In this document: piece after piece, positions 43,841 through 53,211 of the stretch | How the letters are laid out: every line of letters starts with the position of its first letter | Numbering within the stretch: position 1 is the first letter of the stretch | Origin: Pseudobacteroides sp. | Lineage (GTDB): Bacteria; Bacillota; Clostridia; Acetivibrionales; DSM-2933 | DNA: 64,000 nucleotides | Direction: 5' to 3' | NCBI RefSeq assembly: GCF_036567765.1 | Contig: NZ_DATCTU010000118.1 | Coordinates: forward strand, 1 to 64,000 | The notes under the pieces: model-generated | What the model saw: the letters and a program-made list of their open reading frames with translations, nothing else | Databases searched by the model: none | Told to the model about the DNA's origin: nothing | Translations under genes and position numbers: made by a program

Positions 43841-44635
43841 TTGAATGTTATAGTTTGTGTAAAGCAGGTTCCCGCTACAAATGAAATTAAGATAGACAAT
43901 GAAACCAAAACAATAATCCGTGAAGGAATGGAAGCTATTATAAATCCCTTTGATATGTATGCAGTAGAAGAAGCTTTAAGAATCAAGGAAAAATCAGATG
44001 GAAAAGTGACAGTGATCAGTATGGGAATACCTTCGGTTGCAGAGATTTTAAAGAAGATGATTGCCCTGGGAGCTGATGAAGCTATACTTTTAAGTGATAA
44101 AGCATTTGCAGGTGCTGATAGTCTTGCTACTGCATATACACTATCCTTAGGCATTGAAAAAATTGGAGCCTATGATTTGGTAATATGCGGGAATCAGGCT
44201 ATAGACGGAGACACTGCACAAGTAGGGCCAAGTCTTGCTGAAAAACTAGGGATTCCACATACTACATGTGTGAGAAGGATTGAAGAGATAAGCAAAGGCC
44301 GCTTGAGCTGCCAGAGGCTAACTGAGGATGGTTTTGATATTGTGGAAATGCAACTTCCTGCTTTGCTTACTGTTGTGAAGGAGATCAATGAACCAAGAAA
44401 CCCAACATTAAAAGGAATGAAAAGAGCAAAGGAAACAGTCATAAAAGTTTGGAATGCTGAAGATTTAGAGGCAGACAAAGATTTATGTGGCTTAAAAGGT
44501 TCTGCAACGCAGGTGGTCAATACATTTATACCTGAGCATGACTATGGATGTGAAATAATCAATGGTACTCTGGAAGAACAGGTAAAGAGGCTCGCTGATA
44601 GGGTATTGCCTCTTTGTTTTGATGAATGCAAATAA
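43841..44635 (+). CDS. etfB: Electron transfer flavoprotein, beta subunit
   Basis: This 264-residue protein starts at TTG 43841 behind GAGGTG. It has the ETF-beta features VCVKQVPAT, FDMYAVEEALR, CGNQAIDGDTAQVGP and LPALLTVVKEINEPR. It pairs with the alpha subunit immediately downstream to carry electrons between a flavin dehydrogenase and another acceptor. The flavin oxidoreductase at 46031 is the obvious partner. Confidence 0.93.
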   Translation: MNVIVCVKQVPATNEIKIDNETKTIIREGMEAIINPFDMYAVEEALRIKEKSDGKVTVISMGIPSVAEILKKMIALGADEAILLSDKAFAGADSLATAYTLSLGIEKIGAYDLVICGNQAIDGDTAQVGPSLAEKLGIPHTTCVRRIEEISKGRLSCQRLTEDGFDIVEMQLPALLTVVKEINEPRNPTLKGMKRAKETVIKVWNAEDLEADKDLCGLKGSATQVVNTFIPEHDYGCEIINGTLEEQVKRLADRVLPLCFDECK

Positions 44636-44653
44636 TTGAGGTGGGAATTATTT

Positions 44654-45859
44654 ATGAGCATGAGTATAAATATTGAAAAATGTGTTGGTTGTAAATTATG
44701 CATGAAAAAGTGCCCTTCGGGAGCAATAAGATTTAAAGAAAATAAGGCTTTTATCATAGACAGATGTACTTCATGTAGTATGTGTATGTATTCATGCAAA
44801 TTTGGTGCAATTGGACGTATTGAGGCTGAAACTGGAGTTGAAGCCTTGACGGATATGCTGGCATATAAAGGGGTATGGGTATTAAGTGAGTACAAAGCCG
44901 GCACCATTGCAGATGTTACCTTGGAGCTTTTAGGCTCAGGCAGGCAACTTGCAGATTCACTAGGTGTCAGCCTTTCAGCAATCATTATGGGCGAAGACAC
45001 TGGGGAAGCAGCTAAAACCCTCATTGAATATGGTGCGGATACGGTATATGAAGTTGAACATCCTTCTCTAAAGTGCTTTAATGATGAAATTCATACAGAT
45101 GTTTTTGTACAGTTAGTTCGTATGTACAAGCCTGAAATTGTACTTATAGGTGCTACTGTTTATGGAAAATCACTGGCACCCAGAGCTGCCTCAAAATTAA
45201 ATACAGGCCTTACGGCTGATTGTACCTCCCTTGAGATTGATTCGGAAAGGAATATGCTTCTTCAGATCAGACCTGCCTTTGGAGGTAATATTATGGCAAC
45301 TATCATTTGCCCAAATCGTAGGCCCCAAATGGCAACAGTAAGACCAAAAGCAATGAAGGCACTAGAACCAGATAGAGCCAGAAAAGGCAGCATCCTCAGA
45401 CCTGTTGTAAAAGTACCCTGTGAAGTAAAGCTAAAAACCATTGACAGCATTACCAGGCGTATTGAAATGACTAATTTAAAAGAGGCTGATGTTATAGTAT
45501 CAGCTGGAAGAGGTCTGGGCAGCTATCAAAATTTGGGTCTGGTTAAAGATTTAGCGAGGGTGCTTGGAGGAGTTGTTGGAGCTTCGCGGTCTATAGTTGA
45601 TGCAGGGTGGATAGGATATTCCCATCAGGTTGGGCAGACAGGTAAGACAGTTAGGCCCAAAGTATACTTTGCGTGTGGCATTTCAGGTGCTATACAGCAT
45701 CTAGCAGGGATGACTTCCTCAGAAACGGTGATAGCAATAAATAATGATCCAGAGGCACCGATATTCAAAGTTGCAAAGTTTGGTATAGTAGGTGATGTGT
45801 TGGAAGTATTGCCTGCGTTAATCACCGAGTTAAAATCAAGATGGGGATCGATAACATAG
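44654..45859 (+). CDS. etfA: Electron transfer flavoprotein, alpha subunit with N-terminal ferredoxin domain
   Basis: This 401-residue protein starts at ATG 44654 behind GAGGTGGGA. Residues 1-55 form a two-cluster ferredoxin domain (C10, C13, C16, C20 and C38, C41, C44, C48). The ETF-alpha domain follows and ends in the FAD-binding motifs SAGRGLG, GASRSIVDAGW, HQVGQTGKTV and ISGAIQHLAGM. The ferredoxin fusion is known from anaerobes and links ETF chemistry to low-potential electron carriers. It is unusual as part of a natural-product cluster. Confidence 0.92.
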   Translation: MSMSINIEKCVGCKLCMKKCPSGAIRFKENKAFIIDRCTSCSMCMYSCKFGAIGRIEAETGVEALTDMLAYKGVWVLSEYKAGTIADVTLELLGSGRQLADSLGVSLSAIIMGEDTGEAAKTLIEYGADTVYEVEHPSLKCFNDEIHTDVFVQLVRMYKPEIVLIGATVYGKSLAPRAASKLNTGLTADCTSLEIDSERNMLLQIRPAFGGNIMATIICPNRRPQMATVRPKAMKALEPDRARKGSILRPVVKVPCEVKLKTIDSITRRIEMTNLKEADVIVSAGRGLGSYQNLGLVKDLARVLGGVVGASRSIVDAGWIGYSHQVGQTGKTVRPKVYFACGISGAIQHLAGMTSSETVIAINNDPEAPIFKVAKFGIVGDVLEVLPALITELKSRWGSIT

Positions 45860-45965
45860 TCGATCATTTCAATCGATAGCACAATGATGCTAAAGTCATT
45901 ATATATGGAAATACATTGCTAAAAATATTTTAATAACTATGTGGAGTATGTAAGGGTATGCACCC

Positions 45966-46014
45966 CGAAAGATAGGCCTTGGAGGCTTTCGAAGTTTTCT
46001 GAGAAGTTTTTTTT
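45966..46014 (+). terminator. Possible internal terminator
   Basis: CGAAAG (45966-45971) and CTTTCG (45986-45991) can pair around an inner GGCC-containing loop, followed by a run of eight T at 46007-46014. The stem is short and the T-run is offset. Confidence 0.35.
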
Positions 46015-46030
46015 ATAAGGAGGTGATGTC

Positions 46031-47191
46031 ATGCTTCCCAAAACTGCAGATGTTGTGATTATTGGCAGTGGAGCTATGGGCCTAAGTACAGCGTATCACC
46101 TGGCTCTTAATGGGTATTCCAATATTGTTGTACTTGAACGTGACAGTTATCCGGGGGGGCACTCTACAAGCCGTTGTGCCGGCGGTTTTCGCCACCAGTT
46201 TGCTACGGAGATCAACATTTTACTTTCAAAGCTTAGTAATGAAATGTTTCTCCGTTATAGAGATGAAATGGATTGTAAAGCTGTACTTAATTCTTGCGGG
46301 TATATGTTTGTTTTGACTGGAAATGACAATGTGGAAGCGTTCAAATCTGCAATGACTATCCAGCATAGGTTAGGAATAGAGACACAATGGATAACGGTAG
46401 AGGATATAAGGGAGAAGATCCCTAGGGTAAGCCTTGAAGATGTGGTAGCTGCGACTTACTATCAAATGGATGGTTTGATCGATGTAGGAAATGTCATGAA
46501 TGCCCATATTAGTGCAGTCAATAGGTTAGGCATTAAATTGCTCGTAGATACATCCGTATTGGACATAGGGGTGCGTAACGGCAGGATAGACCATGTTATA
46601 ACTTCTAAAGGAAATATCAGTACACCCATCGTGGTTAATGCAGCGGGTGCAAGATCTGCACAAATTTGTAGAATGATGCAAATTGATTTGCCCGTAAAAC
46701 CAGTTCAGCAACAATTATTTGTTACGTCTGAACTACCGTGGGTATCTGAGGATTTTCCGGTAGTTATTTTTCCAGCAGAAGGTATTGGGTTCCACAAGGA
46801 AGGAAAAGGTCTTTTGTCTGGACTGCATAAGCCTGAAGTAGAGAATGAAAGTTTAAATCTAAGTGTGGATACTGATTGGGAAATGGTACATTGTGAAAAG
46901 CTAATTGAACGTATCCCCAGCATTGAGGACAGTAAGATTATTTCAAGCTGGGCCGGGTTTTATGAAATGACCCCTGATTTACACCCCATCATAGGTAGAA
47001 TGCCTTGGATTGAAGGACTGTTTTGTATTACAGGTTTTAGTGGCCATGGATTTATGCATAGTCCTGCTTGTGGGCTCCTCGTGAGTGAAGAAATTATCTA
47101 TGGAAAAGCAAAGACTCTTGATATTACATCCCTGCGGATTGAGCGATTTCATAATGCGGGTGAAAAGACCACAGAGTTTTATAAAATTTAA
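46031..47191 (+). CDS. FAD-dependent amine oxidase/dehydrogenase-like protein (DAO family)
   Basis: This 386-residue protein has the FAD motif VVIIGSGAMGLSTAYHL, the GGHSTSRCAGG segment, a VVNAAGARS strand, and a C-terminal ATP-like GFSGHGFMHSPACG that contacts flavin. DAO-family members oxidise amines or amino acids (sarcosine, glycine, proline types). With etfAB directly upstream it probably works as a dehydrogenase that passes electrons to ETF rather than to oxygen. AAGGAGGTGATG precedes the start. Confidence 0.88.
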   Translation: MLPKTADVVIIGSGAMGLSTAYHLALNGYSNIVVLERDSYPGGHSTSRCAGGFRHQFATEINILLSKLSNEMFLRYRDEMDCKAVLNSCGYMFVLTGNDNVEAFKSAMTIQHRLGIETQWITVEDIREKIPRVSLEDVVAATYYQMDGLIDVGNVMNAHISAVNRLGIKLLVDTSVLDIGVRNGRIDHVITSKGNISTPIVVNAAGARSAQICRMMQIDLPVKPVQQQLFVTSELPWVSEDFPVVIFPAEGIGFHKEGKGLLSGLHKPEVENESLNLSVDTDWEMVHCEKLIERIPSIEDSKIISSWAGFYEMTPDLHPIIGRMPWIEGLFCITGFSGHGFMHSPACGLLVSEEIIYGKAKTLDITSLRIERFHNAGEKTTEFYKI

Positions 47192-47228
47192 TCATTATTT
47201 GTTTGCAATTTCGAAAGGGGGAAAACCA

Positions 47229-47933
47229 TTGCTTCCACATGTTGTAGTACATAATGCGGTGAGCGTAGATGGCCGGATGGATTGTTTTGAAGCGGATGTA
47301 GGCCTTTATAACTTCTTGGCGTTAATATGGAAACCTGACGTTATGCTTTCCAGCAGCAACACGATTTTATCATGGTTTGACAATGAATTGGCAACGGAAA
47401 CTGTAAAAGCTGAAATGGAAAAAATTCGTTCAAGAACCGAAAAGGAAACCCAAGATAGAAAGCAATTACTGGCCGTGGTAGATAGTAGGGGAAAGGTAAA
47501 AGTATGGCATAAGCTGTTGGAAACAAATCATTGGAGGGATGTAGTAGTATTGTGCTCTGAGTCTACACCAAAAGAATATCTTCAGTTTTTGGACGATATT
47601 CAAATCAAGTATTTGATCACAGGGGAAGAAAAGGTAAATTTCCACCAAGCATTGGAGAGGCTGGCTAGTGAATATGGTGCTAAAGTAGTCCGGGTTGACA
47701 GCGGAGGAACACTCAATGGAATTTTATTTAGAGAAGGATTGGTGAATGAGGTAAGTGTTCTGATATATCCTCTTCTTATTGGAGGAGAAACACCACGTTC
47801 TATCTTTTGTGCAAAAGACCTTGTTTCGGCTGAAGGTGTCATGAAACTAAAGCTTATTGAGACCAGAAAAGTCAGAGAGAATCTGATCTGGATACGGTAT
47901 GGGCTAGAAAGAAAAGGAGAAGAGGCTGTTTAA
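47229..47933 (+). CDS. RibD C-terminal-type (dihydrofolate-reductase-like) reductase
   Basis: I start at TTG 47229, 7 bases after AAAGGGGGA, because the product then begins LPHVVVHNAVSVDGRM, the normal first strand of the fold; the upstream frame overlaps the previous gene. The 234-residue protein has the RibD reductase outline, with VDSGGTLNGILFREGLVNEVSVLIYPLLIGG near the C-terminus. Relatives reduce a ribosylamino-pyrimidine in riboflavin synthesis, and cluster-borne copies act on other imines or carbonyls with NADPH. Next to an amine dehydrogenase it could reduce an imine. Confidence 0.78.
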   Translation: MLPHVVVHNAVSVDGRMDCFEADVGLYNFLALIWKPDVMLSSSNTILSWFDNELATETVKAEMEKIRSRTEKETQDRKQLLAVVDSRGKVKVWHKLLETNHWRDVVVLCSESTPKEYLQFLDDIQIKYLITGEEKVNFHQALERLASEYGAKVVRVDSGGTLNGILFREGLVNEVSVLIYPLLIGGETPRSIFCAKDLVSAEGVMKLKLIETRKVRENLIWIRYGLERKGEEAV

Positions 47934-48001
47934 GGAGTATCCTAAAAATTTTGTAAAAGAGTATAAATTTAGATATTTGTATAAATAAGGAGTCGTGGAT
48001 T

Positions 48002-48694
48002 ATGGAGAATACAAAACAAAGCATATTATCTCTTGTTGATAATCTGTTGAGCCAAAAAGTGATAAGTCCTTCAGATTTAAGAAGATATGTGAGGCAATCA
48101 ATTGATGATACAGATCCGGAATTTATACGTGAAGAAATGGAAACATGGTATAGAAATGCAGGAATCGAATCGATCATTGGAAAAAAACTGGAGCTTTCAC
48201 CTTGTCCTTTTACAGCAGAGGAAATTTTAGAGGCACAACAAAACCAAGAAACGATACTCTGTGTACCTAAAGGTATTTCGCGTGAGGAGTTCGGTGAATT
48301 GTTCCATATCAAAAGCTGGGCATTGCATGATCCATTAGTTACCCCAGCAATTGAGCAAGAAGATTGTTGGTTTAAAGTGAGTATGAGTTTGACACCAAGT
48401 TATATGAATAAATCGGGAATAGAGCTCTGCCATCAATTTGAAGATGAGAAAAAGATGCATTTTAGTCTTGAGAGATACTTGGTGTTTATTGCCCGCATAA
48501 GATATCTGACAGGAAAAACTCCTGACTCAGAATATTGGATTTGGATTCCACGTGGTAGATATGACAGATCGGGAATGCTGATTGCAGGTTTTGATAGAAA
48601 CGCGTCATTTAATGTTCATGGTTGGATGCCGCAATTTTCTGCAAGCTTCTTAGGGGCACGCTATGGAATAGCACCAAAATCCTCCATTCAATAA
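48002..48694 (+). CDS. Unknown cluster protein, copy 2 of a two-member family
   Basis: This 230-residue paralogue of the 17994 product keeps the same blocks in order: REEMETWYRN, ILCVPKGISREEF, WALHDPL, EDCWFKVSMSLTP, LERYLVFIARIRYLTGKTPD, GRYDRSGMLIAGFD and VHGWMPQF. No known catalytic motif or localisation signal is visible. AAGGAGTCG precedes the ATG. It heads the second half of the cluster (radical SAM, FkbM), as copy 1 heads the first half. Confidence 0.8.
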   Translation: MENTKQSILSLVDNLLSQKVISPSDLRRYVRQSIDDTDPEFIREEMETWYRNAGIESIIGKKLELSPCPFTAEEILEAQQNQETILCVPKGISREEFGELFHIKSWALHDPLVTPAIEQEDCWFKVSMSLTPSYMNKSGIELCHQFEDEKKMHFSLERYLVFIARIRYLTGKTPDSEYWIWIPRGRYDRSGMLIAGFDRNASFNVHGWMPQFSASFLGARYGIAPKSSIQ

Positions 48695-48816
48695 TGTATA
48701 GAAGGAAATTACAAACTACCGAAGATGCAATTTGAAGATGCCATTCTGAGAGGCTTAGATGCAAGATAAAGGTCATGAGGTAAAACAAAATGATTCGTGA
48801 AGGAGGAAATTACATC

Positions 48817-50454
48817 GTGAGGAAAATGACAGTCGCTATGATTGCTCCGCTGCTTACCCCGGAGTTTGCAGTAGAGGATTTGGGGGTCTGCTATATTACA
48901 GCAGTGTTAAGGGAGAACGGTTATGACGTCAAATTGACTTCTGTTATAGGCGGAAGCGAAGATTATTCCGAGATTTTGGAGTTTAAGCCTGAAATCATAG
49001 GAATTACAGTGTATAACCAAACTGTTGAGCTTGTGTATAAAATATGCCAGGATTTAAAGAAGGTGTTGCCAGATGCTTATATTTGTATAGGTGGATATGC
49101 TCCTACATACCATGCTATGGAAATGTTGATCGATGAACCGAGTATAGACTTTGCCATAAGAGGTGAAGGTGAACTTGCGTTTCTGGAACTTGCCAACAAT
49201 CTCAGCGAGGGGAAAGATATATGGGAAATTCAGGGGTTGGCATACCGGGACGCAGAGAAAAACAGAATCATATTAAATGAAAGGCACCAGTATGTGGAAA
49301 ACCTTGATGAACTACCCTTTCCCAGCAGAGACCTGCTGCTTAAAAATAATTGGAATATTACCCTCATATCCTCGACTCGTGGTTGCATGAGAAATTGCTT
49401 TTTCTGTTGCGGCAATGACTTTTGGAAGAAAGGCGATCACTACCACTGGCGGGCAGAAAGCGTAAAAAGAGCTGTTGATGAAATCGAGTCCTTACATAAA
49501 GAATTGGGAAGAAGCCAATTCTGGATTGTAGATGCTACTTTTGAGGATCCTGGGTTTAATGAAGAGCGAATGACGGAATTTGCAAAGGAAATTATTAAAA
49601 GAGGATTGGTGATTTCATACTTTGTATTTTGTCGGGCTGGGTTCTATAAAAAAGCCAGTGATGAGCTTATGAAATTATTGATAGAGTCAGGGATGTGTGA
49701 AGTGTATGTAGGTACCGAAGCGGCTAATAATTATGATTTAAAGGTATTAGGTAAAGGGATTTCTGTAGAGGATAATATAAGGTCATTAGAGTTTTTTGGG
49801 AAATATGATATTTATCCTGAAATCGGATTTATAAATTTCAACCCCTACTCTACCTTTGAAGGGCTTCGAGAAAATGCAGATTTTCTTGAGAAATATCAAT
49901 ATGCCCGTTTCTTTAGGCATTTTAGCTCAGTCAATCTATATAAGGGAAGCATACTTTATGAAAAAGTCAAAAAGGATGGCTTGCTGAAAGAAGGAGCCAA
50001 ATTCTACGAAGATTTTGGATACAGATATCAAGATAAAAGGATAGAGAAATTGGTATGCTTCCTGAATGAATATATAGGAAGCCTCCAGCAGGAATCAAAT
50101 TTTTTTAATGAGTATGTTGTTTTCGAACGTTATTATAGTGATAAGCTTTCGCATTTAAAAAGGTTCTTTAAGCTTTCAGGTACCAGTGCAATGAATTTGC
50201 TAAAGGAACATCAGAAAAATCTGGATGATATCTTAGTTGGCATGAATATAAAAGTTTCTTTATGGAATAGGGCATTGATCGACCTTGCAGAAGCAAATTG
50301 GGATTACTATGCGGCTAAAACAATCAGTAAAGAATATGTAAGTGCAGAGTACATGGCAGAAACGTTAGCCAAAATCAGAATGGAAAGGATCCGGTTTGGA
50401 AAGAACCTTGCAAAGATAGATACAAAGCTTTTGTCTCTTATTAGAGTGACCTAA
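48817..50454 (+). CDS. Cobalamin-type radical SAM enzyme 4
   Basis: The start is GTG 48817, 12 bases after AAGGAGG (ATG 48826 is the alternative). The 545-residue product has an N-terminal B12-like domain with EIIGITVYNQ, GGYAPTYHA and IRGEGELAF. The radical SAM cysteines C190, C194 and C197 lie in RGCMRNCFFC, and TEAANNYDLKVLGKG follows. The C-terminal extension includes RIRFGKNL. It is related to the three tandem enzymes but more distant. The Cys after the motif (FFCCGND) is an extra, non-standard cysteine. Confidence 0.88.
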   Translation: MRKMTVAMIAPLLTPEFAVEDLGVCYITAVLRENGYDVKLTSVIGGSEDYSEILEFKPEIIGITVYNQTVELVYKICQDLKKVLPDAYICIGGYAPTYHAMEMLIDEPSIDFAIRGEGELAFLELANNLSEGKDIWEIQGLAYRDAEKNRIILNERHQYVENLDELPFPSRDLLLKNNWNITLISSTRGCMRNCFFCCGNDFWKKGDHYHWRAESVKRAVDEIESLHKELGRSQFWIVDATFEDPGFNEERMTEFAKEIIKRGLVISYFVFCRAGFYKKASDELMKLLIESGMCEVYVGTEAANNYDLKVLGKGISVEDNIRSLEFFGKYDIYPEIGFINFNPYSTFEGLRENADFLEKYQYARFFRHFSSVNLYKGSILYEKVKKDGLLKEGAKFYEDFGYRYQDKRIEKLVCFLNEYIGSLQQESNFFNEYVVFERYYSDKLSHLKRFFKLSGTSAMNLLKEHQKNLDDILVGMNIKVSLWNRALIDLAEANWDYYAAKTISKEYVSAEYMAETLAKIRMERIRFGKNLAKIDTKLLSLIRVT

Positions 50455-50480
50455 CGGTATCTATATAAATTGCAATAAAA

Positions 50481-50521
50481 ATCTTACATTGTGACGCAAG
50501 TATACTTCTTGCAAGTAAGAT
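50481..50521 (+). other. Hairpin before FkbM 2
   Basis: ATCTTAC (50481-50487) pairs with GTAAGAT (50515-50521), enclosing GCAAG and CTTGC. There is no U-tract, so it may protect or stall RNA rather than terminate it. Confidence 0.45.
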
Positions 50522-50540
50522 CATTAGTGTACTATATATA
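50510..50540 (+). repeat. Intergenic repeat, copy 1
   Basis: The sequence TGCAAGTAAGAT followed by CATTAGTG and TATATA resembles that at 51534-51564. Each copy lies upstream of a gene in the second half of the cluster. Confidence 0.35.
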
Positions 50541-50562
50541 GTTGCATATGGAGGGATTCTTA

Positions 50563-51417
50563 ATGGGGCAAACAGGCTCTTTTTCAGATAAGTTATTTCT
50601 AAATGGAACAAAAATTACTTATTTACCGCAATATGAAGAGGACTGGGATATGTCCTCAATTCTTTTAGAGTACGAGGAGTATTTTAAGTACGGCATTACA
50701 GTAAAAGAGGGAGATACAGTGCTTGATATTGGGGCTAATATTGGATTGTTTTCTCTCGCGGTGTATGACCGTTGTAAGGGAAATGTCCGAATATTTATCT
50801 ATGAGCCGATTCCAGAAATCTATAAGATGCTCAAACAAAATATTGAATTATATAACCCTGAAAACTTGATTGCTTTTCCTTTTGGGGTTTCCAACCAATC
50901 AGGGGTAGTATCATTTACCTACTATCCCAACGCTCCGTGCTTGTCAACCTATGATTCTAAGTATATAGACCTGGAGATAGCACAGGTACTCAATGACTTG
51001 GAAAACAATAACCAAAGCATTTCTGAAACATTTGATGGTTTCGGTAATGCTGGATCTGATAAAAATATCCGTTTAAAGAGAATGCGTGCGATTTTAGAAT
51101 TAAAAACCCTATTTAAGGAAATAAAAGTTGAGTGCACTGTAAAAACATTATCAGAAATAATCAGGGAAAACCAGATTCAACAAATTGATTTACTCAAAGT
51201 GGATGTAGGTGGTAGTGAATTTGATGTTTTCTCGGGTTTAGATAATAGTGATTGGAATAGAATTAAACAAATCGTTGTGAAATTGCCATTAGGTGGAGGT
51301 AAGTTGTCCGAGCTAAAGAACTTATTGGGGATTAATGGCTATCACAATATACGGATAGAAGAGCAACAAGAAAGCATAAAAAGCATGTCCTTTGTTTTAA
51401 TCTACGCGAGAAGATGA
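50563..51417 (+). CDS. FkbM family methyltransferase 2
   Basis: I start at ATG 50563 behind GGAGGG (284 residues). It is paralogous to the 30411 product: VLDIGANIGLFSLAVYDRC, YEPIPEIY and LLKVDVGGSEFDVF, with Gly where the family usually has Glu. The middle and C-terminal halves also align (RAILELKTLFKEIKVEC). It is likely a second O-methyltransferase of the pathway. Confidence 0.86.
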   Translation: MGQTGSFSDKLFLNGTKITYLPQYEEDWDMSSILLEYEEYFKYGITVKEGDTVLDIGANIGLFSLAVYDRCKGNVRIFIYEPIPEIYKMLKQNIELYNPENLIAFPFGVSNQSGVVSFTYYPNAPCLSTYDSKYIDLEIAQVLNDLENNNQSISETFDGFGNAGSDKNIRLKRMRAILELKTLFKEIKVECTVKTLSEIIRENQIQQIDLLKVDVGGSEFDVFSGLDNSDWNRIKQIVVKLPLGGGKLSELKNLLGINGYHNIRIEEQQESIKSMSFVLIYARR

Positions 51418-51735
51418 ACGAAGCTTTATTGTTAGTGCCTCATAGCAGAAATGAATTCTGTTAAGGGGCACTAAATTTAAACCATTCTGATGTATGTGTA
51501 TCCCTAAAAGCATCAGATGCATATTTACTACAATGCAAAATAAGATTATTAGTGCGATATATAAAGTCAATAAAAATTGAGAAAAGGTGCATCTTTAGTT
51601 GGTCAACTAATGACTGACATTTTTATGTTTATTTGAGGCATGTAGGTATAAGGTTCTCTGATTGAAATATGAAAAGCTAAGATTTAGTGAGATATTTGAT
51701 GATAAATAGAGTTTATAGAGGAAGGTGAAGCGTAA
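51418..51735 (+). other. Intergenic region with hairpin and repeat
   Basis: It contains a two-part hairpin, TTAGTGCC (51432-51439) with GGCACTAA (51467-51474) and inner CAGAA with TTCTG. The second copy of the TGCAA-TAAGAT-ATTAGTG repeat lies at 51534-51564. I found no protein-coding frame. Confidence 0.45.
51534..51564 (+). repeat. Intergenic repeat, copy 2
   Basis: TGCAAAATAAGAT followed by TATTAGTG and GATATATA, matching the copy at 50510-50540 with a few changes. Confidence 0.35.
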
Positions 51736-53163
51736 ATGTATATGAGGGAAAGAAAACGAGTTGCATGTGTGGTACCCCCTTTTTATAGATTAATTGAATC
51801 AAAAAATAATAGGATTACCCCAGCAATGCACTATATGGCAGAAGTACTATATCGAAGGGGTCATGAAGTTATATTTATTAATGGTGATTATGCCGATGAT
51901 TCCCATGATTATGCAGAACGACTGAGCATGACATTAAATAGCTGGTTATTTGATGAAAGATACAAGAATGGCCATCAATCTTTTGAAGAAGTGATAAAAA
52001 TATTGGAGGACTTTAGGCCAGATGTTGTTTTTCTAGGTGCGAGTGATGTTTTGATGCCTACAGTAGAAATTGGAAGCACACAATCCTGCTCTTATCTTGC
52101 GAAGAGGATTAAGGAAGACCTTGGAAGTCAAATTACCTGTGTAGGCTATGGGCACTTACTCAAATATGCTAAGGAACGCGATTTGAAAGACTTGGATGTT
52201 GTGATTACAGGAGAAGGAGAAGAGTTTGCAGCAGAAATAGTAGAAGGAGACTTAAAAGGAAAAGTTCCTATCAGTTGGTGTAAGGATATGGACGCACTTC
52301 CAATACTAACCGGGGAATACCTGTACCATCCAGCAAAAGCCGAAGACTGGGATTATATCATGTCTATGAGGGGATGTCCCGGAAGGTGCACTTTTTGCCA
52401 GCAGCCCACACTTAGAGGCTATAATGTATCCACCATGTTGCCGGAGCGCTTTATACGTGAGTTACGATATAGAATAGAAAAAATAGGGGTTAAAGGATTT
52501 TATTTTACCGATATGATTTTTTCTCCGGGTTTGGGGCCGCGTACAACAGAGATGTTTAACCGTTTAATAGCACTAAAGGAAGATTACCCTGAGTTTAATT
52601 GGTGGGCTGAAGCTAGAGTTGATACGGCAACAAATAGAGAAATTGTTGAGAAAATGAAACATTCAGGCTGCAGGCATTTGAAGTTTGGGGTTGAAATGGG
52701 TAACCAAGACATGTTAAATGTGGTTAAAAAGGGAACAAGCTTAAAGGAAGTTCAGGCAGCTTTTGCATTAGCATCAGAGTACCGGATTGAAAAGACAGCC
52801 TATGTACTTTTAGGGTGTCCCGGGTTCACGGATGAAGACTATAGAAACATGTGGTATTTCTTTAAGGAATTAAAGGCAGAGAATTATGTAATCAATATCA
52901 ATGTTCCATATTTGGGAACGGAGATATATGAGCAAGTGAAAGGAAAACTGCATGAGTATGGATTATTTAAGGATGGAGAAGAAAGCCTTGTGCACACTTC
53001 TTTAATTATGAAGGATTTCTGGGGTATATCGGATGAAACAATCAATATGTATTTTTCTCTCCAAGGGAAAAAGGATGATTCCGCAGTCCGTAAATATAGA
53101 AGAAAAATAGTTGATAAGAAACGTTACAATGAAAGTAGAGAGATTGTCTATACTTTAGAATGA
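51736..53163 (+). CDS. Cobalamin-type radical SAM enzyme 5
   Basis: This 475-residue protein is of a different subgroup from enzymes 1-4. The N-terminal B12-like domain (about residues 10-175) has PDVVFLGASDV and VITGEGEEF. The cluster cysteines C214, C218 and C221 lie in RGCPGRCTFC, then FGVEMGNQDML and VLLGCPGFTDEDY. It lacks the long C-terminal extension of enzymes 1-3. AGGAAGGTGA precedes the ATG. Members of this subgroup perform methylations, or BchE/HpnR-like reactions. The glycosyltransferase follows one base after its stop in an overlapping arrangement. Confidence 0.87.
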   Translation: MYMRERKRVACVVPPFYRLIESKNNRITPAMHYMAEVLYRRGHEVIFINGDYADDSHDYAERLSMTLNSWLFDERYKNGHQSFEEVIKILEDFRPDVVFLGASDVLMPTVEIGSTQSCSYLAKRIKEDLGSQITCVGYGHLLKYAKERDLKDLDVVITGEGEEFAAEIVEGDLKGKVPISWCKDMDALPILTGEYLYHPAKAEDWDYIMSMRGCPGRCTFCQQPTLRGYNVSTMLPERFIRELRYRIEKIGVKGFYFTDMIFSPGLGPRTTEMFNRLIALKEDYPEFNWWAEARVDTATNREIVEKMKHSGCRHLKFGVEMGNQDMLNVVKKGTSLKEVQAAFALASEYRIEKTAYVLLGCPGFTDEDYRNMWYFFKELKAENYVININVPYLGTEIYEQVKGKLHEYGLFKDGEESLVHTSLIMKDFWGISDETINMYFSLQGKKDDSAVRKYRRKIVDKKRYNESREIVYTLE

Positions 53164-53211
53164 ATGTTATCAATGCTCAGATCAAATTGGGATAGCCGGG
53201 AGGATATTTAT

